Assembly (NCBI GenBank): GCA_022497155.1
Contig: MU385715.1
Coordinates: forward strand, 434,001-498,000
Source of the DNA: Whalleya microplaca
Lineage: Eukaryota; Ascomycota; Sordariomycetes; Xylariales; Xylariaceae
DNA length: 64,000 nucleotides
Direction: 5' to 3'
Positions 55,781-64,000 of the stretch are shown here, in pieces (positions within the stretch are counted from its first letter, which is position 1; each line of letters opens with the position of its first letter). Below the pieces are notes generated by a model. That model worked only from the letters and a program-made list of their open reading frames with translations, made no database searches and was not told where the DNA came from. Both the position numbers and the translations under genes were made by a program.

Positions 55781-57076
55781 ATGAAAAGAATACGGCTAGG
55801 CGGACTATCGAGCCAATTGCTCTCTGCGACTCCGGCCCGGCCAGTAGCCTCAGCAGCAGTAGCATCCGGTTGTACCAGAAGAACATCTCGAAGTGTGCGA
55901 ACCTCCAGATTAGTACCGGCGCCGTTATACTCGCAGATAATAAGATGTCAGTCCACCACGGCGAGTGTCGAAAGCCCGGACTACGACGAGGCGCTGCCGC
56001 ACGAAGAACGGAGCAGTAGTCCCCCACCACTGCCGTCGCCGCCGCCGGAAGCAGCGCTGCGCTCCGCCAAACTCGCCGCTCTCCGCGCCCGTCTCTCGCT
56101 CTCCTCCAAGCTTCCCCTCCAGTCCCTCGCCCGCGCCCTAGTAGACCCGTCCGCCGACGCGAACCCCCGCTTCAACAACGCCAACCTCGCCTTCACCGGC
56201 GCCACCATCGTCCAGTACCACACATCCGAGTGGCTGATCACGCAGTGGCCACGCCTGCCGATGGCCATCTTGTTCGCCGCAATGAAGTCCTACGCCGGCG
56301 TCCCGTCCCTCTACCAGATCGCGCGGGCCTGGGGTGTAGAAGCGGCCGCGGCGCCCGGCGAGGAGGTCGACCCGGGGCTGCTGCAGTTCGCGGCCGACAA
56401 GCCGACGGTGCAGATCAACAAGTGGGGTTACGTGCGGGCGGAGTCGAAGGAGCTGGCGCGGTACAAGTGGCGGCGGGGGATGAGCAGCCGGGTGCTGTAC
56501 GACGACGCGTTCGGGGAGCTGGTTCCGGGCGGCGTGCCGGGGGGTCCCGAGTCGGCCGACAAGCTCGAGGTCGACGGCGCCAAGAACGCGCGCGACAAGG
56601 AGGTGCTGATCGACGACGTGGCCAAGGCGGCGCACGCGAACCTCGTCAACGCCGTCGTCGGCGCCGTCTACCTGCACGCCGGGCGCGAGGCGGCCAAGGC
56701 CTTCGTGCGCGCGCACGTGCTCTCGCGCCGCCTCGACCTGAACCACCTGTTCGCCTTCAAGCTGCCGACGCGCGAGCTCGCGCGCCTGTGCGCCCGCGAG
56801 GGCTTCGAGCCCCCCGTCGCCCGCCTGCTCTCCGAGACCGGCCGCCTGTCCCGCACCCCCGTCTTCGTCGTCGGCATCTTCAGCGGCCGCGACAAGCTCG
56901 GCGAGGCCACCGGCGCCAGCCTCGACGCCGCCCGCACCGCCGCCTCCATCAACGCCCTCAAGGCCTGGTACCTCTACAGCCCCGGCCCCCAGGTCGGCGT
57001 GCCCAGCGATACCTTCGCCGAGGACGCGGTGCCGTGGAAGCCCGCGTATGTGGATATCGGGGAGATAATATCGTAG
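55781..57076 (+). CDS. MRPL3: mitochondrial large-subunit ribosomal protein mL44 (RNase III-like)
   Basis: mL44 (Mrpl3 in yeast) is a structural protein of the mitochondrial large ribosomal subunit with an inactive RNase III fold and a dsRNA-binding domain. The frame gives 431 aa without introns. The N terminus is a long Arg/Ser/Ala-rich presequence with no acidic residue until about 65 (MKRIRLGGLSSQLLSATPAR, then TRRTSRSVRTSRL). The RNase III-like part runs from about 115 to 325: FNNANLAFTGATIVQYHTSE, LPMAILFAAMKSYAGVPSLY, ending LVNAVVGAVYLHAGREAAKA. The C-terminal dsRBD-like part runs from about 335 (LARLCAREGFEPPVARLLSE) to 410 (AARTAASINALKAWYLY). The usual catalytic Glu/Asp cluster of RNase III is not recognisable. 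Codon use is extremely GC-rich at third positions, which opens long spurious frames on the other strand. Confidence 0.94.
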   Translation: MKRIRLGGLSSQLLSATPARPVASAAVASGCTRRTSRSVRTSRLVPAPLYSQIIRCQSTTASVESPDYDEALPHEERSSSPPPLPSPPPEAALRSAKLAALRARLSLSSKLPLQSLARALVDPSADANPRFNNANLAFTGATIVQYHTSEWLITQWPRLPMAILFAAMKSYAGVPSLYQIARAWGVEAAAAPGEEVDPGLLQFAADKPTVQINKWGYVRAESKELARYKWRRGMSSRVLYDDAFGELVPGGVPGGPESADKLEVDGAKNARDKEVLIDDVAKAAHANLVNAVVGAVYLHAGREAAKAFVRAHVLSRRLDLNHLFAFKLPTRELARLCAREGFEPPVARLLSETGRLSRTPVFVVGIFSGRDKLGEATGASLDAARTAASINALKAWYLYSPGPQVGVPSDTFAEDAVPWKPAYVDIGEIIS

Positions 57077-57699
57077 TTTTTCCAAAACAAAACAAAAAAT
57101 TCAAATCTACGATTTTTACTCTCTCGAAAGGACGGCAGACATGCTTTTATCGTGTGTATGTGTAAACGTGTATTCCATGTGGATGAAGATACACGACATT
57201 CTCGATATGAGAGAGAGTGAGAAAGTGAGAGATGTGTAGTAGTACCATCTGGCGATATTAGCCGCGAGAAGATCACACAGGCCCGTATTATGAAAATCTG
57301 GCTTGGCTGGAAGACTCACTCATCAGATCAGGGTGGGATTTATATATCATTGTACTATACTACGAAGATGTAGAAAACATACACATAAGAACTACACCAC
57401 CCAACACCATCACCACCATGCCTACCACTCTTCCATCGAGTGTAAAGATTAAATATGTACTTGAATTGTTTTGGGGTATCTAATCATCCAGAGGTCCTAG
57501 ACCACCCGAGTCTATCATTATCATACAACGGAAATCTAGGCCAGTAGCTACTGAGTAACACGGATACTGCACAATATAGGTAGGTACTCAAGAAGACAGT
57601 AGTATAACACACAGCACAGCGCAGTCCAACCCAGAACCGCACCGCGCAAACCCTATTACCTCGCAACCAACCGACCAACCTAACCCCTCAGCTACTCAC
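57077..57699. other. convergent 3' region between mL44 and the phospholipase
   Basis: The 3' ends of two genes. AT-rich near 57090-57130; no gene or structured element recognised. Confidence 0.5.
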
Positions 57700-60228
57700 C
57701 TAGCTAAAATGATCGCCCTCACCCAACGTATGCGCGGTCCCGCGCCTCAACAAGCGCCGATAACTCTCGAGGCGAGCAGCAGCCTCGCGCTCCTCGCGCA
57801 TCTTGCGCTTGCGCTCGTAGACGGCGCGGACGCAGCGGCGGACCTGGTCGCGGCCCTCGGCGAAGTTGGCGCGCGCGAGCGCGACCACGCGGTCGATCTG
57901 TTCCGGCGTGTACACGAAGTTCCACGTCGACATGTAGTCGCTGCGCGCCGGGTCGACGTCGCCGCCGCCGCCGCCGCCCCCCAGCGCGGCCTCGACCTTG
58001 GGGTTCCGCAGGAAGGGGAGGTACGCCACCGCGATCCCCGCGTGCGGCGACGTCAGCTGCCACGCCGTGTCGTCCGTCAGCGCCTTTGACGGCGGCGGCG
58101 GCGACGCCGACCGCTCCTCCGTCGTTCCCACCCACACCGTGCAGTAGCCCAGCTCCGAGTCCTCCGGGTGCGATTGGTCGTGTTTCGCCTTCATCTTCTG
58201 CTCTGCGATTTCTTGTCGAGCGGCTTCGGCTCGGTGGGCGTCTTGGTCGTCTTTCGCTTGTTGCAGTTTATCTACGGAGTCGACGGCCGAGTTCGCTTGC
58301 GCCGAGTCTAGTTGCTGCTCGATTTTCCGGGGTGAGTCGGTGGCCTTCGGCCAACCTACGCCGACGGGCCATCCTTTGATACCGCGCTGCCGCGCGTAGC
58401 CGTCAGCCACGGATAGCCAGTTGTCCGTCTTGACGTCGGCCGACGCGTCGAATGCTACGATAATGTCGACGTCTCGGCCAGGTCGGAGTAAGGGGTAAAT
58501 GGGCAGATTGTTTGACATGCCCGCATCCATCAGTTGTATATACTCGTTTTTGTGAATGGTCGTAGGCGTCGTGAACCGTAGCTTGCCTTCCATGTTATAC
58601 GTGTAATTGGGTATCTGAGCGGGATCAATCGGATGGACCTTTTCCAAATCTTCATTACGTCCGTGAATCATTTCGTCAATGGCAGCGAAGCCTGTGAGGT
58701 TGCGCACAAGTGGCCGTACTTCACGATAGTAATGGCTTAGTGTTGCACAGAACGCGCTGCCGAAAATACCCATCAGGATTGGCATGCGAATCTCGGGAAG
58801 ATGAAATCCGCTTGACGGCGGCACATCTATGCCGCCGTCGAACCGTCGGCCAAGAGCCCAGGTCGGGATTCCAGCATTGAACTCTTCGCAGAAAAACTCA
58901 TAGGGGGTTATCTCAAACCATTGAAACCAAGCTTCCTGCTTTGCGATCTCTTTCGCTTGTTCTGAAAGAGACTCGCCAGATTTTGAAACGAGACTTCCTA
59001 CATCTGGGATCTCATGGCGTACTGCAGTGTAGATTGGCATGGGGCTCTGTCCGTACTTGATATAGTCTCTCTGGTTGGAAAGTTTGAAATCCCTCTCGTT
59101 GACGCCAAGCTCCCCCCTTGGTACGAGAAGCCGTGCTGATAAGAGGATTCCGTAAACATCGACGAGCCCAAAGTCTGCGTTGGGGTCCCCTCTGAGCTTC
59201 TCAACTAAGCTGCTAAGGAGTAATTTGTTCGTTGGCGAGGTGGTCACGGAAGAAAACGCTGCTGGTGGGTACGCAATGTGAACGCCTATCCTCGCCTTCA
59301 TGTGATCAACGATATGTTCAAATCGATAGTTTGTGAGAGATGAATGGTAGATACTCTGAAGCCAACAAGAGCCACTGACGCCGGATGTGTAGGTAACACA
59401 GTCGAACAGTCCATCCTCTTGGCTGGCAAGTAGCGAGCCAGTACCCGCGACTAGAGCTCGCAGACCGCCACCAGAACCACACATCGCAATGGTAGGGACA
59501 TCGTCGGGATTGATATCCTTCTCATTCAGGCCAAGATACTTAGCTAAAGCAGCCTTTGCGATTTTCTTCCGGCGAGCCAAGAACTCTTTCTCCTCCTCGC
59601 AGAGCTCGTCTGAGACGCGCACCTTGGCAGAATACCGGATCTCCGGATGGATGAATGGGTCGTGGGCTTCTTGCCAGATCACGTCAGCCAGAGATCCCTC
59701 TGTCAAGGAAAGCTCTCGCTGTAGCTTGCGAATCTGCCTGGGAACACCCTTGGACCATTCTGGTAAGATCAGGTCGACGATTCGATCGGACAATGATGAC
59801 CACTCAATGTCGGTCACGTTGGAAAAATCCTCGAAGCGACTGGCGAAATTTGACCATGCAGTGTCATCAGTCTGTGATTGTTCACGGTTCTTAGCATCCT
59901 GAGCCTTCTCCTCTGTCTGCTTGACAAGTCGGGCTCGGCGCAGTTCATCGGCTGGATAGAGCGAGTATATGAGCAAGCCGCCTAGAATAAGAACGACAGG
60001 CGCAACTGCAATAGGACCTTTACCAAGACTGGACCCCCTCTGTTGTTGTTTACGGGAGCTGAAAATGCCACGTGAGAGTTGACTTGAATGCAACCAAGAT
60101 CGACTAGCAGGTGGGCGGCTATGTGCTCTCAATGGCCCGTTGGAGATCGGCACCAGGTGAGACGCTCTAAAGGTCAGCCTCTTGCACTGCCTGACGCGAC
60201 TCAGCTGAGGTATCTGGAAAAATCTCAT
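57700..60228 (-). CDS. cPLA2/lysophospholipase-type phospholipase, membrane-anchored, probably mitochondrial
   Basis: An 842-aa single-exon protein with a phospholipase B/cPLA2 catalytic domain, which hydrolyses acyl esters of glycerophospholipids by a Ser-Asp dyad. The oxyanion loop is MCGSGGGLRALVAGTGSLLA (about 255-275). The nucleophile lies in CVTYTSGVSGSCWLQS (GxSGS, Ser near 283) and the catalytic Asp in LMDAGMSNNLPIYPLLRPG (near 568). The N terminus (MRFFQIPQLSRVRQCKRLTF) is basic and non-acidic for about 65 residues, as a mitochondrial presequence, and is followed by one helix (VAPVVLILGGLLIYSLYP), so inner-membrane anchoring is inferred. Residues about 645-700 are charged and coiled-coil-like (AEAARQEIAEQKMKAKHD). 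A run of Gly near 765 precedes the last folded segment. It lacks the C2 domain of animal cPLA2. A 26-bp perfect palindrome lies 180 bp upstream of the ATG. Confidence 0.93.
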   Translation of the reverse strand: MRFFQIPQLSRVRQCKRLTFRASHLVPISNGPLRAHSRPPASRSWLHSSQLSRGIFSSRKQQQRGSSLGKGPIAVAPVVLILGGLLIYSLYPADELRRARLVKQTEEKAQDAKNREQSQTDDTAWSNFASRFEDFSNVTDIEWSSLSDRIVDLILPEWSKGVPRQIRKLQRELSLTEGSLADVIWQEAHDPFIHPEIRYSAKVRVSDELCEEEKEFLARRKKIAKAALAKYLGLNEKDINPDDVPTIAMCGSGGGLRALVAGTGSLLASQEDGLFDCVTYTSGVSGSCWLQSIYHSSLTNYRFEHIVDHMKARIGVHIAYPPAAFSSVTTSPTNKLLLSSLVEKLRGDPNADFGLVDVYGILLSARLLVPRGELGVNERDFKLSNQRDYIKYGQSPMPIYTAVRHEIPDVGSLVSKSGESLSEQAKEIAKQEAWFQWFEITPYEFFCEEFNAGIPTWALGRRFDGGIDVPPSSGFHLPEIRMPILMGIFGSAFCATLSHYYREVRPLVRNLTGFAAIDEMIHGRNEDLEKVHPIDPAQIPNYTYNMEGKLRFTTPTTIHKNEYIQLMDAGMSNNLPIYPLLRPGRDVDIIVAFDASADVKTDNWLSVADGYARQRGIKGWPVGVGWPKATDSPRKIEQQLDSAQANSAVDSVDKLQQAKDDQDAHRAEAARQEIAEQKMKAKHDQSHPEDSELGYCTVWVGTTEERSASPPPPSKALTDDTAWQLTSPHAGIAVAYLPFLRNPKVEAALGGGGGGGDVDPARSDYMSTWNFVYTPEQIDRVVALARANFAEGRDQVRRCVRAVYERKRKMREEREAAARLESYRRLLRRGTAHTLGEGDHFS

Positions 60229-61377
60229 GATCGCATAACCGTAAATTCGTCGTCTTTTAAGGCCAGTTGATAACCCTTCAGAGAGGACACCTCAGCTGAG
60301 AGTGTACCAGAGCCTAATCGCATTTGTCCCGTGGTGAAAGAGAGAGAAAGTTCCTGCACATTCAGTTTACCGTGGTACGATGTAGTCGTGACATCATTTC
60401 TGTATGCGGCTTAACTGCATATATGCAGTTAAGCGATATCTCAGCTCGCCAGCAAATGTGCTACATTAAGTAAGTAACCATCGGCATTTCAATACTCACC
60501 TTCACCCATCTTTGGTTTCCTACACTACAATTAAAATATCTAAGGGTCTGAGTTTCAGAAACTTATCTTTAGAACCCAATTTGCTTGTTGAATTTATGGC
60601 ACGATTTACAACCCGGACTATGTACATCACCATGATTTAAAATGTAGGTATGAAAAGGGATGAATATCAACTACTATGTATATGCCGTTTCTCCTTGACA
60701 CAAACAAGAGAAGTGAGATTCAAGACATTAAACTCCCATGACAAGTAAGGGTAAAGCGATAATGAAAATCAGCTAGCGAAGAAAACTTTAGGCATCCGCC
60801 GAGAAAAAGCAGCTGTGAGAAACGAATGGACCGGCCCCCAATACGAAAATTTCCCCGAATCCGAGACCTGAAGCCCTAATTCGAGTAGCGAGGATCATAA
60901 TTCATTGAGACCTTCCATTATCTGAGGCCTAAGGTACGTTGCTACTTGCGTTGTGTACACCTATGAAAGTCTTCCGTGAGATAGCAAATCAAGAGCCGCC
61001 TAGCAACTATTTCTTACATGCGACATGCGGAGTAGTAATATATTCGATACCAGGTATTTTTAGATATTGGGGGTTACATAATACAATGTGGCGCTTTTGA
61101 GGAAGTATATCGCCTTAAAGTCTTCGAAGCTATTTATAGTCATGATGTTGTCAGTAGCAAAGCCGGTGTAACGTGAAACAAAAGCTCTACATAGGCAGCT
61201 AGGTACATATGTAGTCGTCAAATAACTACAATAGCTCCTATCAGTAGCTTCATTTCCTTTCCAGCCTTTCAAGGTTCCCATTTGTAGCTTAGACTCCTAC
61301 TGAACGTCTTATACCACCTTAGCTCGCGGCTATTTAGAGCTTTGATGGATCATCTGACTATAAACCGTGTATAAACA
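60229..61377. other. divergent spacer between the phospholipase and the membrane-protein gene
   Basis: No supported gene. It contains a 26-bp palindrome at 60409-60434. Short frames on the minus strand near 61060-61281 have no domain. Confidence 0.45.
60409..60434. promoter_or_regulatory. perfect 26-bp palindrome
   Basis: The left arm is GCTTAACTGCATA and the right arm is its exact reverse complement with no spacer; the flanking pair does not extend it. It lies 181 bp before the phospholipase ATG. It could be a dimeric factor site or simply an unusual inverted repeat. Confidence 0.5.
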
Positions 61378-63342
61378 ATGAAGTTGAACGTCTTGGACCG
61401 GTGGACGACTCCAGCCACAATGATCTCTACGTTTCTGATGGGCATTATCTCCGCTATATCCCATGACCGGTTCTACGAATCCTATAACGGTCAACCGGTA
61501 TCTACACTACTACAACAGCAGTTGATCACCATTGTTGGAACAACACTTGCCTTTCTGTTCAGAATGTTCATGACGATATCTACGGGAGCTGCATTTGCAC
61601 AACAGCTATTTCACAGTCTAAGAATAACGGATGAGAGCATCGGCCATCTCGATATGTTGTTTGATTTGTCCAACAATGCCTTATACCTTGGAAACATAAG
61701 ACTGTGGCTCAGTCATCCAGAGCTTCTTGCTATAGCGTTAATGATATGGTATATTTACCGCTGACTGGATACTGCCTTGTTCATTTTGTGTGATAGTTAG
61801 CTAACTTTATCTAGGTCCCTGCCCTTAGCTGCAGTCTTCCCTCCGGGTGCTATCAATGTCCAACCCGTGGTTAAATATACAAACCAAACATCTCCTAGAC
61901 CTGTCCAACCACAGCAGTCCTGGCACGGATCTCAGAAGTTTGCCTCCTGCCAGCTTGATTACACAGCAATGTGGAAAGTCAACGGTGACAATGACACTTA
62001 TCTCGATGTTCTTTGCAACGGCCCGTCCAGTGACTTATATTCTACCACCCTTTCTTCAGTCAGCCAAAGGAATATCCTTCCTATTCCACCACCTAATCTA
62101 AACTCATCGTACGGTTTATCATTTATTGGCCCCGCGCTTGGATGTACAGTGATGTCAAGCACAGAGACGAAAGCAGTGAACACCTCTGCAGCTCTAGCAC
62201 GGGAGCACTCATACCTACCTGGAATGCACACAATCCTCGGTGGCGTGAACGGCCCTGAATCTCTCGTGTTGAGGTATAACGCCTGGTCACATATGTCTTC
62301 TATTGATAATGGCAGCAGTTGCTACAACCTTACTTCTCCTAATTGGCACAACGGTACTAACTCGAGCAACGAGTGCAGCAGCGCACCCAATACAAATTAT
62401 TTCTTCCTCACTTCTAGTTCCCCAGCTGAGGATAGCATAGCTCTCATAAAATGTCAGCTGCACAACGCAACCTATGACGTCGGCTTTTCATTCGAGAATT
62501 CTATTCAACGTGTTGAAGTGCGATCTGCTGAGCTTCATGAGAGCATCATGTCGAACACAACCGTGGATATTGATCGGCCAGACTACAGTAACATTGTTTA
62601 CACTGCAATGCTTGATGCAATGAATAACATGGTACTCGGCGCCACATTAAACGACACAGCTGCAGGCTCTACAACTAGCAATCTCATGTATTATGATGGA
62701 CTAGTAGGAGCAACTGCACTTCGCGACTTTATTGAAGGCGAACGGCGTCTAATCGCAGATGATGTTAGAATATTGCTCGAGCAAATGTTTCACAATATTA
62801 CCATCTCGACAATGAGCTCGCCCGCTCTACGACTCCCGGAAGCCGATAAGGCAGAGATCGTAACGACAACCTGGGGCAGTATCAACGTCTACCAGTATGA
62901 CCGTGGGTATCTTTACATACCATAGGGATTTGCTTCTTTCAACATCTTTCTCTGTGTCTGCTGGGGTCTCTTTGTGATTTATTATCATCACAACCAAGCA
63001 TCTTATAGCATGAGATTCTCGACGATATTGCGCACGACGCGGTCTGAACAAATTGCCACCGCGGTAGCCCCGGAGGGGCGAAAGGGAGAGGATCCTGTTT
63101 CTAAAGACCTACTCAAAATTAAGCTAAGTTTAAGTCATAAAAAAGATGATGGGAATCAGGACTACGGTTTCCAGTTGTCCCATGATGGGCTATCTGAAGC
63201 TTCTGTAGTAATGGACGAAGGCCAAGAAGCTTCACCTATGTTACAGAATAGGCCGTCTTTGCTATATCATTCACAGAGAGAAGTATTGCTAAGTACACCG
63301 GTAGATTCTGTATCTCTAGATGAGTCATCGAGTGGACACTGA
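61378..63342 (+). CDS. fungal polytopic membrane protein, interrupted by an in-frame TAG
   Basis: Exons 61378-61748 and from 61815 (66-nt intron, CTAAC branch site). The first part reads TPATMISTFLMGIISAISHD and then LITIVGTTLAFLFRMFMTIS, a large family of uncharacterised ascomycete membrane proteins (some database entries call them formylmethionine deformylase-like, which I think is a misnomer). A helix ending SLPLAAVFPPGAINV crosses the splice. A long, N-glycosylation-rich outer domain follows (NGTNSSNECSSAPNTNY). At 62923-62925 a TAG follows NVYQYDRGYLYIP, where relatives typically have an aromatic residue and go on. The same frame continues without a break for 139 codons: GFASFNIFLCVCWGLFVIYY is the expected last helix, followed by FSTILRTTRS and a hydrophilic tail to the stop at 63340. 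Without readthrough the product is 493 aa and lacks its last helix; with it, 632. A pseudogene, a sequencing error or stop readthrough are all possible. Confidence 0.78.
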
Positions 63343-63664
63343 TCTTGGCCTATACACGACGGATATGGCTGCAGGCAACCCAAGCTAGAAGATTGGACGC
63401 CTGAGCACACACGCATATCAATTAGTCTCAAACAGGACTGGATGAAATTGTGACCATATTTCTGAATGTTAATACATAAATAGGACATCAAATATAAAAT
63501 TACAAAGAGTGGGAAGTTTTAGCTTTCATAAGATATGTGTTAGATCACGATTTTCCGTAATATATTCTTGCTACTTATTCTATATCTTCCTTTTAGTGTT
63601 AATGTCTTATCGGAAGTGTTCCAGGACTATACAGGTCTTTGTTCAGAACCTTCCCCTTCGAAAC
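63343..63664. other. convergent 3' region
   Basis: The spacer between the stop of the membrane-protein gene and the stop of the metallo-beta-lactamase gene. AT-rich; nothing else recognised. Confidence 0.5.
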
Positions 63665-64000
63665 TCAAATAAGTTCATATCTTGTACCTCCAAATATAGG
63701 GGCCATACAACCCGGCATCTCTTTCTCAATGCTCACTTTAAATCTCCAGCCAGTACAGTGCCCTGGCATAAGAACTGTCGGTTCGAGAGCCTTTAAATCT
63801 GCCATCGACTTTTCCAACTTCTCCGGTGCTCCATCCGCTAGATGGTAGCCTCCCACAACAGTGTGCAGTGGGACGCCTCCACCTAGCTCAACTGCGTGTC
63901 GCGAGACGTTCACTACACCAGCATGACTGCAGCCAGTGAAAACAACGAGACCCCTGCCCTTAAGGTTACACATCACCAGTCGCTCATCCATGATGAGCTC
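63665..64000 (-). CDS. metallo-beta-lactamase-fold hydrolase, C-terminal part (runs off the window)
   Basis: The minus-strand frame is open at the window edge and ends at 63665, so only about the last 111 residues are present. They include VVFTGCSHAGVVNVSRHA, whose His belongs to the dinuclear metal site, then VPLHTVVGGYHLADGAPEKL, and a C-terminal LMPGHCTGWRFK with another conserved His. These match the MBL-fold group that contains the archaeal methanopterin-synthesis enzyme (MJ0301-like); fungal members have no known substrate. The start lies beyond the window. An ATG at 63991 is internal. Confidence 0.85.
   Translation of the reverse strand, partial: ELIMDERLVMCNLKGRGLVVFTGCSHAGVVNVSRHAVELGGGVPLHTVVGGYHLADGAPEKLEKSMADLKALEPTVLMPGHCTGWRFKVSIEKEMPGCMAPIFGGTRYELI

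Noticed and set aside
56138..57165. 311- and 315-codon frames overlapping mL44 on both strands
   Set aside because: Products of extreme GC3 bias; Arg/Gly/Ala-rich without motifs, while the mL44 frame has a presequence and the RNase III-like fold.
62905..62926. A tiny intron GTATCT...CATAG removing the TAG
   Set aside because: About 20 nt is far below the minimum intron size; other introns here are 54 nt or more.
1..64000. CRISPR arrays, rRNA genes, intact tRNAs, secondary-metabolite core enzymes
   Set aside because: No regularly spaced repeats, rRNA-like blocks, properly folding tRNA or PKS/NRPS motifs were seen on either strand.

Overview
The window is nuclear DNA of a filamentous ascomycete (Pezizomycotina, most likely a Sordariomycete). 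Evidence: short GT-AG introns of about 55-150 nt with CTAAC-type branch sites; a HET-domain gene; an AT-rich block with the C-to-T/G-to-A signature of repeat-induced point mutation (RIP); and fungal gene families (Atp25, Arc1, RPO41/cyt-5, S1/P1 nuclease, Ser/Thr-rich wall protein). Species was not determined. Exon structures were read by hand from splice signals and phase; every model given as complete sums to a whole number of codons.

Layout. 0.8-4.1 kb: VMA16 (V-ATPase c'' subunit, 5 exons, minus) diverges from ARC1 (tRNA-aminoacylation cofactor, plus); ARC1 converges on a small secreted Cys-rich protein (minus). 4.1-7.0 kb: no protein gene supported; one tRNA-like fossil. 7.0-13.8 kb: RPO41 (mitochondrial RNA polymerase, minus) and ATP25 (mitochondrial RsfS/mRNA-stability factor, plus) diverge from a 683-bp spacer holding a 20-bp perfect palindrome. 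15.4-18.1 kb: a secreted S1/P1 nuclease (plus, with a 12-nt exon) converges on PPX1 exopolyphosphatase (minus). 18.9-23.1 kb: a HET-domain gene split by a RIP-mutated LTR retrotransposon (182-bp LTRs, 5-bp target duplication), which itself carries a younger, GC-normal solo LTR of another family (228 bp, perfect CGGCT duplication). 24.7-35.5 kb: one giant Ser/Thr-rich mucin-like wall protein (about 3,540 aa) with a C-terminal globular domain on separate exon sequence. 36.8-41.6 kb: VPS15 (minus). 43.7-45.7 kb: a single-pass membrane protein with a Cys-rich ectodomain and cytosolic SH3 domain (minus). 45.7-52.5 kb: gene-poor. 52.5-53.6 kb: NmrA-type NAD(P)-binding protein (minus). 54.8-57.1 kb: a 93-aa, four-exon gene, probably a complex I accessory subunit (minus), diverges from mL44/MRPL3 (mitoribosome, plus). 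57.7-60.2 kb: a membrane-anchored, probably mitochondrial cPLA2-type phospholipase (minus) with a 26-bp perfect palindrome upstream. 61.4-63.3 kb: a fungal polytopic membrane protein broken by one in-frame TAG just before its last membrane segment. 63.7 kb to the end: 3' end of a metallo-beta-lactamase-fold gene (minus, partial).

Themes. Nuclear genes for mitochondrial function are prominent (RPO41, ATP25, mL44, probable complex I subunit, probable mitochondrial phospholipase) and four of them form two divergent pairs. The S1/P1 nuclease and PPX1 both release phosphate and are neighbours. The accessory part is 18.9-35.5 kb, where a self-recognition gene inactivated by nested transposons lies beside a very large wall mucin. 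I found no CRISPR array, rRNA or intact tRNA gene.
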